NCBI GenBank assembly: GCA_002361625.1
Contig: DETL01000034.1
Span: 1 to 36,896 of the forward strand
From: Bacteroidales bacterium UBA3289
GTDB taxonomy: Bacteria; Bacteroidota; Bacteroidia; Bacteroidales; UBA932
DNA: 36,896 bases
Direction of reading: 5' to 3'
The stretch's first letter is position 1. Every line of letters begins with the position of its first letter. This document shows, one piece after another, positions 1 to 8,038 of the stretch. The position numbers were made by a program, and so were the translations under genes. The notes beneath the pieces were generated by a model. The model searched no databases. It had not been told where the DNA came from and saw nothing but the letters and a program-made list of their open reading frames with translations.

Positions 1-327
1 TTCTATTCCCCGCTGCTGTGGTCCATGTACGCCGACGTGGCGGACTACGCCACCGAGAAGAACGGCACCTCCTCCACGGGCCTCATCTTCTCCTCCGGTA
101 CCATGGCCCAGAAGTTCGGCTCGGCCATTTCCGGCGCCCTGGTGGCCCTGCTGCTCGGCATCGCCGGCTTTGTCTCCGGAACCGATCCGGCCACCGGCCA
201 GACGGTCGTCACCATCACCAACGAGGCCTCCGTCCAGCACATGATCTGGGCCCTGTTCTCCCTCTTCCCGGCGGCCATCGCCCTCCTCATCGTCCTGCTG
301 ATGCGGTTCTATCCGATCAAGAAGTAA
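1..327 (+). CDS. GPH-family sugar:cation symporter, C-terminal fragment
   Basis: The reading frame is open from the first base of the window, so the 5' part of the gene lies outside; about 108 C-terminal residues are visible. The fragment begins FYSPLLWSMYADVADY, which resembles the conserved late-loop region of glycoside-pentoside-hexuronide (MelB-like) symporters, where a Tyr/Asp-rich segment precedes the last helices. Two hydrophobic stretches follow (around residues 45-60 and 83-100 of the fragment), and the protein ends in a short basic tail, RFYPIKK. The family imports glycosides with Na+ or H+ across the inner membrane. Next to a mannan locus, a role in uptake of mannobiose or another short mannoside is a reasonable inference, but substrate cannot be read from this fragment. 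A terminator follows directly. Confidence 0.8.
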   Translation, partial: FYSPLLWSMYADVADYATEKNGTSSTGLIFSSGTMAQKFGSAISGALVALLLGIAGFVSGTDPATGQTVVTITNEASVQHMIWALFSLFPAAIALLIVLLMRFYPIKK

Positions 328-333
328 ACGAAA

Positions 334-364
334 GAATCCCGGCTGTGAGGCCGGGATTCCTTTT
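334..364. terminator. bidirectional rho-independent terminator
   Basis: A perfect 10-bp stem (GAATCCCGGC at 334-343 with its complement at 350-359) closes a 6-base loop and is followed by CTTTT on the plus strand. On the minus strand the stem is followed by TTT. It lies exactly between the end of the GPH symporter (327) and the end of the convergent AraC gene (363), so it can stop transcription from both sides. Confidence 0.8.
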
Positions 365-1223
365 AGTATTTGATCAGCATCTGGCTGATGAACTTGCGGT
401 ATTCGATGGGCGCCATGCCTTTCTTCTTCCGGAAGATGCGGATGAAATTGGACTTGTTGTTGAAACCGCAGTCGTAGCAGATTTCCGAGGCGCTGAGGGT
501 GGTTTCGGCAAGGAGGGTGCAGGCCTTGGCAACGCGCTGGTTGTTCACATAGTTGATATAGGACATGCCCGTGCGTTTCTTGAAGAAGTGGGAGAAGGCC
601 GAGTCGGACATGTTCACGAGGGCGGCCACTTCGCTGAGACTCAGTTCCTTGTCCAGGTTCTTGTCGATGTGTTCGCACACTTTGGAGATGCGGCGGCTCT
701 TCGCGTTGGCGCCGAGTTCCTGCTCGTACAGGTTGGTGACCAGCCGTTTCCGGTTCGCGTTGGCCATGAGGTTCAGGATGCCGAGGAAAGTCGTGACCGA
801 CTGGAAACCCTGCATCCGGGTCAGGGCGATGATCTGTTCCTTGATGGCGGCCTGCTCCGGCCCTTCGAAACTGAGCCCGTGGACGGAATCCTGGAGCAGT
901 TGCCGGATCGGGGCGAAAATCCGCTTGGAGACCATCGGGTAGGTGAGCATGTCGGCCGAGAACTGGATGGTGATCACGTGGTTGGTCTCCGCTTCGGATT
1001 TCCAGGCATGGGGCAGGGAAGGCCCGACCATGACCAGGTCCGACCGGCCGAAGGTTTCCTCGGAATCTCCGACCACCCGCGTTCCCGTGCAGTCCATGAC
1101 CAGGTTGATCTCATATTCCGGATGATAATGGACCGGATAGTCGAACTTTGCGTTGGGGTGATTGAGGATGATGAAGAGGTCATCCTTGTTGATGGGGACG
1201 ATTTCTTGCTGGAACTCACTCAT
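363..1223 (-). CDS. AraC-family transcriptional regulator
   Basis: A 286-residue regulator with the usual two-domain AraC layout. The N-terminal half looks like a cupin ligand-binding domain, with HYHPEYEINLV near residue 32 and a second His segment (VGPSLPHAW) near residue 70. The C-terminal ~100 residues hold two helix-turn-helix units, the first around LSLSEVAALVNMSDSAFSHF and the second around ASEICYDCGFNNKSNFIRIF, matching the family signature. I chose the ATG at 1223 (MSEFQQEI): the frame stays open 35 codons upstream, but that extension would run through a probable -7 box at 1240-1247. It is divergent from the SSS symporter, so it probably controls that unit and perhaps the wider PUL, sensing a soluble sugar in the cytoplasm. 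This is inference from position only. Confidence 0.88.
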   Translation of the reverse strand: MSEFQQEIVPINKDDLFIILNHPNAKFDYPVHYHPEYEINLVMDCTGTRVVGDSEETFGRSDLVMVGPSLPHAWKSEAETNHVITIQFSADMLTYPMVSKRIFAPIRQLLQDSVHGLSFEGPEQAAIKEQIIALTRMQGFQSVTTFLGILNLMANANRKRLVTNLYEQELGANAKSRRISKVCEHIDKNLDKELSLSEVAALVNMSDSAFSHFFKKRTGMSYINYVNNQRVAKACTLLAETTLSASEICYDCGFNNKSNFIRIFRKKKGMAPIEYRKFISQMLIKY

Positions 1224-1239
1224 GGTGCTGTGGTTTGTA

Positions 1240-1247
1240 CAAAGGTA
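1240..1247 (-). promoter_or_regulatory. putative -7 box for the AraC gene
   Basis: On the minus strand this reads TACCTTTG, an exact match to the Bacteroidota -7 consensus TAnnTTTG, 16 bases before the chosen ATG at 1223. No convincing -33 TTTG is seen at the expected distance, so the call rests on the -7 box and position. Confidence 0.5.
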
Positions 1248-1332
1248 GCAAGAATTCGGAAAAGAGAACCAGCTTTTCAAAAAAGTACACTTTTTTAACC
1301 GATATATATAACCAACCGTCCGTCGCATGCGC

Positions 1333-1340
1333 TATCTTTG
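1333..1340 (+). promoter_or_regulatory. putative -7 box for the SSS symporter/GH130 unit
   Basis: TATCTTTG, an exact TAnnTTTG match, lies 24 bases before the ATG at 1365. With the minus-strand box at 1240-1247 it frames an AT-rich stretch of about 85 bases (1248-1332), the likely site for AraC binding. I could not identify a clear direct-repeat operator by eye. Confidence 0.6.
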
Positions 1341-1364
1341 CATTACCACAGAAACTAAAGCGCC

Positions 1365-2945
1365 ATGGGGTCCATTGCTATCGGTTGGGTCGATGTCGCC
1401 ATCATCGTCCTGTATCTTGTCTTTATCGTCTGGTGGGGACTCCGCCACGGCAGGAGCGGGGATGCCGGATCGTATTTCCTGGCCGGACGGTCCATGCCCT
1501 GGTGGGTGGTGGGGCTTTCCCTGTTCGCGGCCAGCATCTCCTCCACGACCCTGATTGGCCAGTGCGGGGATGCCTATGACACCGGCATCGCCGTGTTCAA
1601 TTACAACCTGACCGGCGTCGTGGTCATGGTCCTGTTCGCCACTTTCCTGCTGCCCCTTTACCTGAAGTCCCGGATATTCACTATTCCGGAGTTCCTCCAG
1701 AAACGCTTCGACAGGCGCTCCAGGTACTATTTTTCCGCCATCTGCATCATCGGCAACATCTTCCTGGACGCGGCCGGGGCCCTGTATGCCGCGGCGCTCA
1801 TCATCAAACTGGTGTTCCCGCAGGCGGACCTGCAGTTGATCATCCTCATCTTCGCCTTGCTCGCCGCTTCCTATACCATTCCCGGCGGCCTGTCGTCGGC
1901 CATCAATGCGGAACTGATCCAGGCGCTCATCCTGATCGTCGGCTCTGTGATCCTGACCGTGGCCTGTTTCGCCCGGGGAGGCGGGGAGTACCTCTCCGGC
2001 CTGCTCGCTTCCGGCGACCTTTCCATGAAACTGATCCGGCCCCTTGACGATCCGGCGACCCCGTGGCTGGGCCTCATCGTGGGCATGCCCGTTTCCGGCA
2101 TCTATTTCTGGGCCAACAACCAGACGCTTGTCCAGCGGGTGCTCAGTGCCAGGAGTGTGGACGAAGGACGGAAAGGGGTCATGCTCGCCGGCTTCCTGAC
2201 GCTGCTCACCCTCGTGATCATCGTTTTTCCCGGCGTCATCGCCCGGAACCTGTTCCCCGGAATCGAGCGTCCCGACATGATCTATCCGACCCTGGTGCTG
2301 AAACTGCTGCCCGCCGGCCTGCTGGGCGTCATGCTGTCGGCCCTGCTGGCCGCCCTGACCTCCACCATCAGCGCCATTCTCAACGCTACGGCCACCCTGT
2401 TCACGATGGATTTCTATGCCCAGGCCCGGCCCGGGGCGGATTCCCGGAAACTGGTTGTCGTGGGGAAGGTTACGGCGCTCGTGGTTATTGTCATCGCCGC
2501 CTTGTGGGCCCCCAATATCGGCAAGTTCGGCTCCCTGCTGAAATACTACCAGGAAATGCTTTCGTACATCGCGCCACCGGTCGTGGCCGCCTTCCTGATG
2601 GGTATGTTCTCCAAACGGGCCAACGGGAGCGGCGCCTTCATCGGCCTGCTTTCGGGACTCGGGATGGCGGTGGTCATGCTGCTGTGGCGGCATCGGATCT
2701 TCGGCGACCTGCATTTCCTGCTGATCATCCCTATCCTGCTCGTCTTCAGCATGGCCGTCATCGGGCTTTCGTCCCTGGCGTTTCCGCGTCCGTCCGCTGA
2801 CCAACTCCGGGATACGACCTTTTCCCTCAGGGATTTCCGTGCGGAAGGCGCCGCTCTCCGCAAGGGACCTTTCTATCAGAACTATCGTTTCTGGGCCGGC
2901 TGTCTCCTCGCCGCCTGCGCCCTCGTCCTTATCCTTTTCCAATAG
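1365..2945 (+). CDS. SSS-family sodium:solute symporter
   Basis: A 526-residue polytopic membrane protein with about 13-14 hydrophobic segments, the usual size for the solute:sodium symporter (SGLT-like) family. The N terminus carries family-type features: a first helix near residues 8-25, then GSYFLAGRSMPWWVVGLSLF, in which the AGR and the following small-residue/Ser segment (ASISSTTLIG) correspond to the TM1-TM2 core. A YTIPGGLSSAINAELIQ segment near residues 168-184 is also typical. It would carry a sugar or glycoside across the inner membrane with Na+. It is separated by only three bases from the cytoplasmic GH130, so uptake of the GH130 substrate is the simplest reading. It has its own probable promoter and sits opposite the AraC regulator. 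Confidence 0.9.
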   Translation: MGSIAIGWVDVAIIVLYLVFIVWWGLRHGRSGDAGSYFLAGRSMPWWVVGLSLFAASISSTTLIGQCGDAYDTGIAVFNYNLTGVVVMVLFATFLLPLYLKSRIFTIPEFLQKRFDRRSRYYFSAICIIGNIFLDAAGALYAAALIIKLVFPQADLQLIILIFALLAASYTIPGGLSSAINAELIQALILIVGSVILTVACFARGGGEYLSGLLASGDLSMKLIRPLDDPATPWLGLIVGMPVSGIYFWANNQTLVQRVLSARSVDEGRKGVMLAGFLTLLTLVIIVFPGVIARNLFPGIERPDMIYPTLVLKLLPAGLLGVMLSALLAALTSTISAILNATATLFTMDFYAQARPGADSRKLVVVGKVTALVVIVIAALWAPNIGKFGSLLKYYQEMLSYIAPPVVAAFLMGMFSKRANGSGAFIGLLSGLGMAVVMLLWRHRIFGDLHFLLIIPILLVFSMAVIGLSSLAFPRPSADQLRDTTFSLRDFRAEGAALRKGPFYQNYRFWAGCLLAACALVLILFQ

Positions 2946-2948
2946 GCT

Positions 2949-3974
2949 ATGAAACTTGTCAAATATACGGGAAATCCCATCCTGTCCCCGCATCCCGAGC
3001 ATCCTTGGGAGAGCCTCGTAACCAGCAATCCCGGTGTCATCTACGACCAGGGTACCTTCCATATGCTGTACAGGGCTGCCGGTGACGATGAGGAGCACGT
3101 CATCCGTTTCGGCCATGCGGTGAGTACCGACGGATTCCATTTCACCCGCGTTTCCGACGCGCCGGCCTTCGGCCCCAGCGAGGACGGGCCGGACAGCGGC
3201 TGCGTGGAGGATCCGCGCATCGTCAAATTCGGAGACACCTTCTATATCACGTACGCGTACAGGCCCTATGCGCCAGGACGCTACTGGACTTTCCCGCACG
3301 ATACGGTCCGGTATCCCGAGGCCGATGCTTCCGCGCCCGAGGCCTGGAAGCAGAACCTGGGCAACACAGGGCTGGCGATGACAAAGGATTTCAAGCGCTT
3401 CCGCCGTTTGGGCCGGATTACGTCCCCGGTCCTGGACGACCGCGATGTCATCCTTTTCCCGGAGAAGGTGGCGGGGAAGTATGCACTGCTGCATCGGCCC
3501 AAACAATACGTGGGGCCTGCGTATGGGGTGGCGTATCCCTCCATCTGGATCAAGTTTTCGGACGATCTCCTGGACTGGGAGGACAAGCCCAGCCACCTGC
3601 TCCTGTCCGGCCGTCCCGGCACTTGGGAGGAGAAGGTGGGCGGAAGCACGCCGCCCGTCCTGACGGAGGAAGGCTGGCTGATGCTCTACCATGGCGTGGC
3701 TGACGGCGGCCGTTCCCGGTACAGCGTCGGTGCCGCGCTGCTGGACCGGGAAGATCCCCGGAAAGTCATTGCCCGGCTGAGGGAACCGATCCTGGTCCCG
3801 GAGTTCCCTTACGAGACGCAAGGGTGCTACGAAGGATGCGTCTTTCCGACGGGAAACGTCGTTGTGGACGGAACGCTCTATGTCTATTACGGCGCGGCGG
3901 ATCAGTATGTGGGCGTTGCGACCTGCCGCTTGGACGAACTCCTGCACGAATTGCTCGATTTCAAAAAAGTATAA
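2949..3974 (+). CDS. GH130 beta-mannoside phosphorylase (or mannosidase)
   Basis: A 341-residue five-bladed beta-propeller enzyme of family GH130, with no signal peptide, so cytoplasmic. Features seen: NPILSPHPEHPW at the start, NPGVIYDQGTFHMLYRA, the catalytic segment GCVEDPRIV with the general acid Asp at D88, RDVILFPEK near 165-173, and WEEKVGGSTPP...GWLMLYHGV, in which K229 and H248 fall where phosphate-binding Lys and His lie in the phosphorolytic members. This favours phosphorolysis of a Man-beta-linked disaccharide to mannose 1-phosphate over hydrolysis, but GH130 also contains true mannosidases, and linkage (to Man, Glc or GlcNAc) cannot be decided here. It is translationally close to the SSS symporter (3-base gap). 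No mannobiose 2-epimerase is in the window. Confidence 0.9.
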   Translation: MKLVKYTGNPILSPHPEHPWESLVTSNPGVIYDQGTFHMLYRAAGDDEEHVIRFGHAVSTDGFHFTRVSDAPAFGPSEDGPDSGCVEDPRIVKFGDTFYITYAYRPYAPGRYWTFPHDTVRYPEADASAPEAWKQNLGNTGLAMTKDFKRFRRLGRITSPVLDDRDVILFPEKVAGKYALLHRPKQYVGPAYGVAYPSIWIKFSDDLLDWEDKPSHLLLSGRPGTWEEKVGGSTPPVLTEEGWLMLYHGVADGGRSRYSVGAALLDREDPRKVIARLREPILVPEFPYETQGCYEGCVFPTGNVVVDGTLYVYYGAADQYVGVATCRLDELLHELLDFKKV

Positions 3975-4016
3975 TCATTGAGCAGAAATTAGAATTTATC
4001 TTAGGAAAAAACACGG

Positions 4017-4024
4017 TTACTTTG
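4017..4024 (+). promoter_or_regulatory. possible -7 box for the main PUL block
   Basis: TTACTTTG differs at one position from TAnnTTTG and lies 33 bases before the ATG at 4058, inside an AT-rich 83-base gap after GH130 that stands out from the GC-rich surroundings. No -33 element is clear. Read-through from the GH130 unit is equally possible, since no terminator is seen in the gap. Confidence 0.35.
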
Positions 4025-4057
4025 CAATGTAAGATCAGGACCACATTTCTGACACGG

Positions 4058-5503
4058 ATGAAACGCTTTTGGTTGGTTGTTATGGTGATGCTTGCCTGCG
4101 GGTGCTCCCGGACGGAGCGCCTGCGGGTCAGCGTATCGGATGCGGTCCTGCAGTCTTCCTATCTGGGCAACGGTGTCGAATGGGACCCCTACGACGAAGC
4201 CCCCGGCTGGGGTGTCGAAGTCTCGGACGCCGACTGGAAGAAGTTGACCGCCCGCATGGATTTCCTCCGCCCCGGTTTCATCCGCTGCATGATCGGCGGC
4301 CAGAATCTGTATTACGACCATGGCACCTATGACCGGGAAAGGAACGCGGAACCGCTCCTGAAACTGCTCGCTTACTGCCAGGAGCGGGGCATCGAAGTCC
4401 TGTTCGGGGAATTCAACCCGCCGGACAAGTCCCTGAAGGCCGATCCGGCCTGGGTGAAGATGAGCGTGGATTATCTGGACTGGCTGGTACAGGAAAAAGG
4501 TTTCGACTGCATCCGCCATTTCATCATCTTCAACGAACCCGACGGGGACTGGGCCACCCCGGAGGGCGATTATGCTTTCTGGAAGTCCATGATGGAGCGT
4601 TTCCATCAAGAGATGGCCCTCCATCCGGGTCTGCTGGACAAGGTTTCCCTGGCGGGACCGGATGTGGTGGTGGAATACCGCAACCCGGCATCGGCCTATG
4701 ACGCCCCCGGCTGGGTGGCGCAGACCGCGGCTGACCTGGATTCCCTGGTCGGTCTGTATGACATTCACGCCTATCCGGGACAGCAGCAGGTCCGGAGCGG
4801 CGCTTTCGCTGATCTGCTGCAGGAATACCGCATCCCGGAGGGGAAGCGGCTCGTCCTCGGAGAGGCCGGTTACAAGTACTGGCGCGAGGAGGATGCGGCC
4901 CTGCAGGCGGAGAACGACCGCCGGGCGGCGGCATCCCCTTATACCCAGGGGACGGACAGCCAGATGCTCTGCGGAGACTTCTTCTACGGTTTGGACCTCT
5001 CCGTCCTGGCGATGGACGTGATGAACGGCGGCGTGTCCGGCATGGCCGTATGGATGCTGGACGATGCGCTGCACGCCGGCGGCGACAGCCCCCGGAATCT
5101 CAAGGTCTGGGGCTTCTGGAACATTCTGGGAGAGGAACTCTTCGGTGATCCCTCCCTGGAAACACCCAAGCCTTCTTTCTACGGCTGGGCGCTGATGAGC
5201 CGGTTTTTCCCGGCCGGCTGCGACATCCTCCGGGTGGAGACGCCGCCGATGGAAGGCCTGCGGATGGCCGCCGCCGTCCTGGACGGACGGCACACGCTGG
5301 CCGTCGTGAACTTCTCCGACACGGACCGGAACCTGGAAGTGCATCTGCCGCTTTCTGGCGCCGTCCGTTATGAATACGTGGAGGGCGCCTGTCCGGCCGA
5401 TGCGGACGGCATGCCCGTCCCCGTATCGACCGGTATCGGCGGAAAACGGCACGAAGTGGCCGTTCCCGCGCAGAGCCTGGTCCTCCTGACCGACATGCCA
5501 TAA
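4058..5503 (+). CDS. clan GH-A-like glycoside hydrolase lipoprotein
   Basis: A 481-residue secreted protein with a lipoprotein-type signal (MKRFWLVVMVMLACGC). The body reads as a TIM-barrel retaining glycosidase of clan GH-A: IIFNEPDGDW places the acid/base at E160 and RLVLGEAGYKYW places the nucleophile at E269, the strand 4/strand 7 spacing expected for the clan. The last ~80 residues look like a small beta-sandwich. The start at 4058 is preferred because the frame upstream overlaps GH130 and lacks a signal peptide. The exact family (GH5, GH39 or an unclassified relative) is not recognisable to me. It opens the plus-strand PUL block, 21 bases before the Trp-rich lipoprotein, so a surface or periplasmic role on mannan is inferred. 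Confidence 0.75.
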   Translation: MKRFWLVVMVMLACGCSRTERLRVSVSDAVLQSSYLGNGVEWDPYDEAPGWGVEVSDADWKKLTARMDFLRPGFIRCMIGGQNLYYDHGTYDRERNAEPLLKLLAYCQERGIEVLFGEFNPPDKSLKADPAWVKMSVDYLDWLVQEKGFDCIRHFIIFNEPDGDWATPEGDYAFWKSMMERFHQEMALHPGLLDKVSLAGPDVVVEYRNPASAYDAPGWVAQTAADLDSLVGLYDIHAYPGQQQVRSGAFADLLQEYRIPEGKRLVLGEAGYKYWREEDAALQAENDRRAAASPYTQGTDSQMLCGDFFYGLDLSVLAMDVMNGGVSGMAVWMLDDALHAGGDSPRNLKVWGFWNILGEELFGDPSLETPKPSFYGWALMSRFFPAGCDILRVETPPMEGLRMAAAVLDGRHTLAVVNFSDTDRNLEVHLPLSGAVRYEYVEGACPADADGMPVPVSTGIGGKRHEVAVPAQSLVLLTDMP

Positions 5504-5524
5504 AAACTTTATAGTCTTAACGAT

Positions 5525-6562
5525 ATGAATACATTCGTCAACCGATTCGTCATCGGGGCATCCGCCTTTGTCGCCGTGCTCTCCTGCACCGAGGCGCCCC
5601 GCAACACGGAACCCCTGGTGGACCCCTGGCTCCGTGAGCGTACGCCGGTCAACCTCCGCCTGGAGTCCCAGATCGGCGCCGCCGTCATCTCCGACGACTG
5701 GCGCAACGACGGGGAGGGCTCCATTGTCGTGAACCTCATCACCAGCGGACTGGACATGTCCGCCGTGAAAGTGGAAGCCCTGGATTTCAAGTTCCCGGAC
5801 AGCGAGTACTGCCCGAAGGCCAGCGTCGCCCCCGGCGGCACGCTGGATTTCAGTTCCGGAAAGGCATCTTTCACCGTGACGGCCTACAACGGTGAAACAC
5901 GCACGTACACGGTAAGTTACACCCAGTTCAAGGATCCGCTGGAAGGAACGTATACCTTTACCCAGGTCGGTGGTCTGCTTGACGGCAGCGCTCCTCCTTG
6001 TGCCTTCATCATCGTGGGCGGCTGGGACGACGCGGTCGTCCGCTCCACGGTCATGGACAAATGGTGGCACTGGGGTACCGGTTACATGCCTACCGACGAG
6101 GACGACAACACCCTGAGTTTCCGTCTGGAGGAGGCCGATCCCGAGACCGGCGCCACCTACGGGACCCTGGTGAATACCCCTGGCGACAACGGCCTGTATG
6201 CCAATTATATGTACAACAACAGCATCGACGTCAACGACAAGTACCGGATCTTCCCGGCCGGAAAGAGCCGCTGGGCGAAGCCCGGTGACGGGACGATCGT
6301 CGTTTACGACTATGCGGACGAGGAGTATGCGAACCCGCTTTGGAGCGTGGAACTCGTCGAAGCAGGCGACCATACTTATGCCGGCCAGACGTTCAACGTA
6401 CCGAACCTCGCCTTCGGCCGCAGTTTCCCGGGCCCCTTCGACGTCATCGACTGGAACTGGCCGGACACCCGCTGGTTCACGGACAATGTCCGCAACACCT
6501 TCTGGCTCGTGAAGAAGGACGCCGACACGCCCATCCCCGACCACTCCGATTATCTGGACTAA
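5525..6562 (+). CDS. Trp-rich lipoprotein, probable surface glycan-binding protein
   Basis: A 345-residue lipoprotein (signal ending VAVLSC, Cys 21). Residues ~40-135 form a beta-rich N-terminal domain resembling DUF5018-type domains (it ends YNGETRTYTVSYTQF). Residues ~138-335 form a Trp- and Tyr-rich module: AFIIVGGWDDAVV, DKWWHWGTGY, GLYANYMY, DHTYAGQTFNVPNLAFG and a closing Trp-rich end, FWLVKK. The same module occurs twice in the lipoprotein at 24641-26590. No catalytic motif is visible. Lying three bases before the GH26 mannanase and upstream of susCD, it fits the place of a surface glycan-binding protein; aromatic residues would stack on sugar rings. Binding is inferred, not shown. Confidence 0.65.
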   Translation: MNTFVNRFVIGASAFVAVLSCTEAPRNTEPLVDPWLRERTPVNLRLESQIGAAVISDDWRNDGEGSIVVNLITSGLDMSAVKVEALDFKFPDSEYCPKASVAPGGTLDFSSGKASFTVTAYNGETRTYTVSYTQFKDPLEGTYTFTQVGGLLDGSAPPCAFIIVGGWDDAVVRSTVMDKWWHWGTGYMPTDEDDNTLSFRLEEADPETGATYGTLVNTPGDNGLYANYMYNNSIDVNDKYRIFPAGKSRWAKPGDGTIVVYDYADEEYANPLWSVELVEAGDHTYAGQTFNVPNLAFGRSFPGPFDVIDWNWPDTRWFTDNVRNTFWLVKKDADTPIPDHSDYLD

Positions 6563-6565
6563 GCC

Positions 6566-8026
6566 ATGCGGAAGGAAATGAATACGATTCTTTCCCTCTT
6601 CGCCCTCGTCGGTGTGCTGGTCTCCTCATGCGGCAAACCGGAACCGGATCCGGTCGTTCCGTCGGACACCCGGCACATGAGCTTTGCCAAGGACGCCGTG
6701 GAAGTGGGCTATGCCGAGACGGGCTTTTCCGTCAGCGTCGATGCCAACTTCGACTACTCCGTGGATATCCAGGCCGACTGGATCGTCGCCGATCCCGCCC
6801 GGACCTCCACATCTTCTACGCAGTATTTCATCGCCCTGGCAAATGAAACGACTTCCTCCCGGTTGGCCAAGATCCGCTTTGCGGACAAGAAGGACCGCTA
6901 CTTCGCCAAGGACGTGACCGTCACCCAGGCGGCCAATCCGGTGGAGAAGGTGACCCTCAAGATTGTGGACAAGGACGCCACGGACGAGACGAAGGCTCTC
7001 CTCGCGAACCTCTGGGCCATTGCCGACAAGGGCTGGATGTTCGGGCACCACGACGACCTCTGGTACGGCCGCTACTGGTATGACGAGGCCGGAAACTCCG
7101 ATACGAAAGCCGTCTGCGGCGATTATCCGGGCGTTTTCAGCGTGGATTTCGCCGAAATCATGGACGACCGCCACGGAAGCAGCGCCAACGCCATCCGCCG
7201 CCGCGTGATCCTCGAAGCCCGCGAAAGGGGAGAGGTGATCCTCGCGTGCATCCACATCAACAATCCCAAGACGGGAGGCGATTCCTGGGACAACTCTTCC
7301 AAGGACGTCGTGAAGGAAATCCTTACGGCGGGAACGGCCACCCGGACCAAGTACCTGACCTGGCTGGACCGCTGCGCCGACTTTGCGAACAACCTCAAGG
7401 ACAGCCGCGGGAAACTCATTCCGGTCATCTTCCGGATGTACCATGAACATACCCAGGGCTGGTCCTGGTGGGGCTCCTCCTGCACCACCGCCTCCGAGTT
7501 CGTGGAATTCTGGCAGTTTACGGTCAAGTACCTCCGCGACACCAAGGGCGTCCATAACTTCCTGTATGCGGTTTCCCCGCAGATGGATGCCAATTACGGC
7601 GACGGTACGAAGGACCGCCTCCTGTTCCGCTGGCCGGGCGACGATTGGGTGGACTTCATCGGCATGGACTGCTACCATGGCACCAACGATGACGCTTTCC
7701 AGTCCAACGTCAAGGCCCTGGAGGCCCTCTCCCTGGAGAAGAAGAAGCCTTGCGGAGTGACCGAGGACGGCAAGGAATCCTTCACCGAGACGGATTTCTG
7801 GACCCGTCACGTCGTGGCCCCCGTCGGTGACCGGCGCATTTCGCTGGTGACGATGTGGCGCAACAAATATGTCGGGAACAACGAGTCCGACAAGCACTAC
7901 TACAGCGTCTATCCCGGCCATCCGTCCGAGGACGATTTCCGGAAGATGTACAACGAGCCGCGCAGTCTGTTCAGCCGGGACCTCCCGGACATGTACACCC
8001 TGCCGGAAGGCTATGAAATCAAATAA
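6566..8026 (+). CDS. GH26 endo-beta-1,4-mannanase lipoprotein with BACON domain
   Basis: A 486-residue enzyme with a lipoprotein signal (VLVSSC, Cys 22), so probably on the cell surface. Residues ~36-123 look like a BACON domain (SFAKDAVEVGYAETG... DVTVTQAANP), a common spacer or adhesion module in Bacteroidota enzymes. The catalytic barrel follows: WMFGHHDD near 157-164, FRMYHEHTQGWSWWG with acid/base E294, and PCGVTEDGKES with nucleophile E400. These match GH26 mannanases, which cut internal beta-1,4-mannosyl bonds of mannan, gluco- and galactomannan. A second ATG at 6578 (MNTILSLF) is an alternative start that keeps a full signal peptide. It sits immediately before susC 1 and is the strongest evidence that the locus targets beta-mannan. 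Confidence 0.93.
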   Translation: MRKEMNTILSLFALVGVLVSSCGKPEPDPVVPSDTRHMSFAKDAVEVGYAETGFSVSVDANFDYSVDIQADWIVADPARTSTSSTQYFIALANETTSSRLAKIRFADKKDRYFAKDVTVTQAANPVEKVTLKIVDKDATDETKALLANLWAIADKGWMFGHHDDLWYGRYWYDEAGNSDTKAVCGDYPGVFSVDFAEIMDDRHGSSANAIRRRVILEARERGEVILACIHINNPKTGGDSWDNSSKDVVKEILTAGTATRTKYLTWLDRCADFANNLKDSRGKLIPVIFRMYHEHTQGWSWWGSSCTTASEFVEFWQFTVKYLRDTKGVHNFLYAVSPQMDANYGDGTKDRLLFRWPGDDWVDFIGMDCYHGTNDDAFQSNVKALEALSLEKKKPCGVTEDGKESFTETDFWTRHVVAPVGDRRISLVTMWRNKYVGNNESDKHYYSVYPGHPSEDDFRKMYNEPRSLFSRDLPDMYTLPEGYEIK

Positions 8027-8038
8027 AACCTTACGATA

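Noticed and set aside
1224..1328. 35-codon N-terminal extension of the AraC regulator
   Set aside because: It would cross a TAnnTTTG box and has no family similarity; the cupin domain fits the internal ATG at 1223.
3824..4057. Upstream extension of the GH-A lipoprotein by 78 codons
   Set aside because: It overlaps the GH130 coding end, is Arg/Cys-rich and would bury the lipoprotein signal peptide.
1332..6544. Long minus-strand frames opposite SSS/GH130 (1332-3947) and opposite the GH-A lipoprotein (4001-6544)
   Set aside because: The plus-strand genes have clear family motifs and signal peptides; the antisense frames have none.
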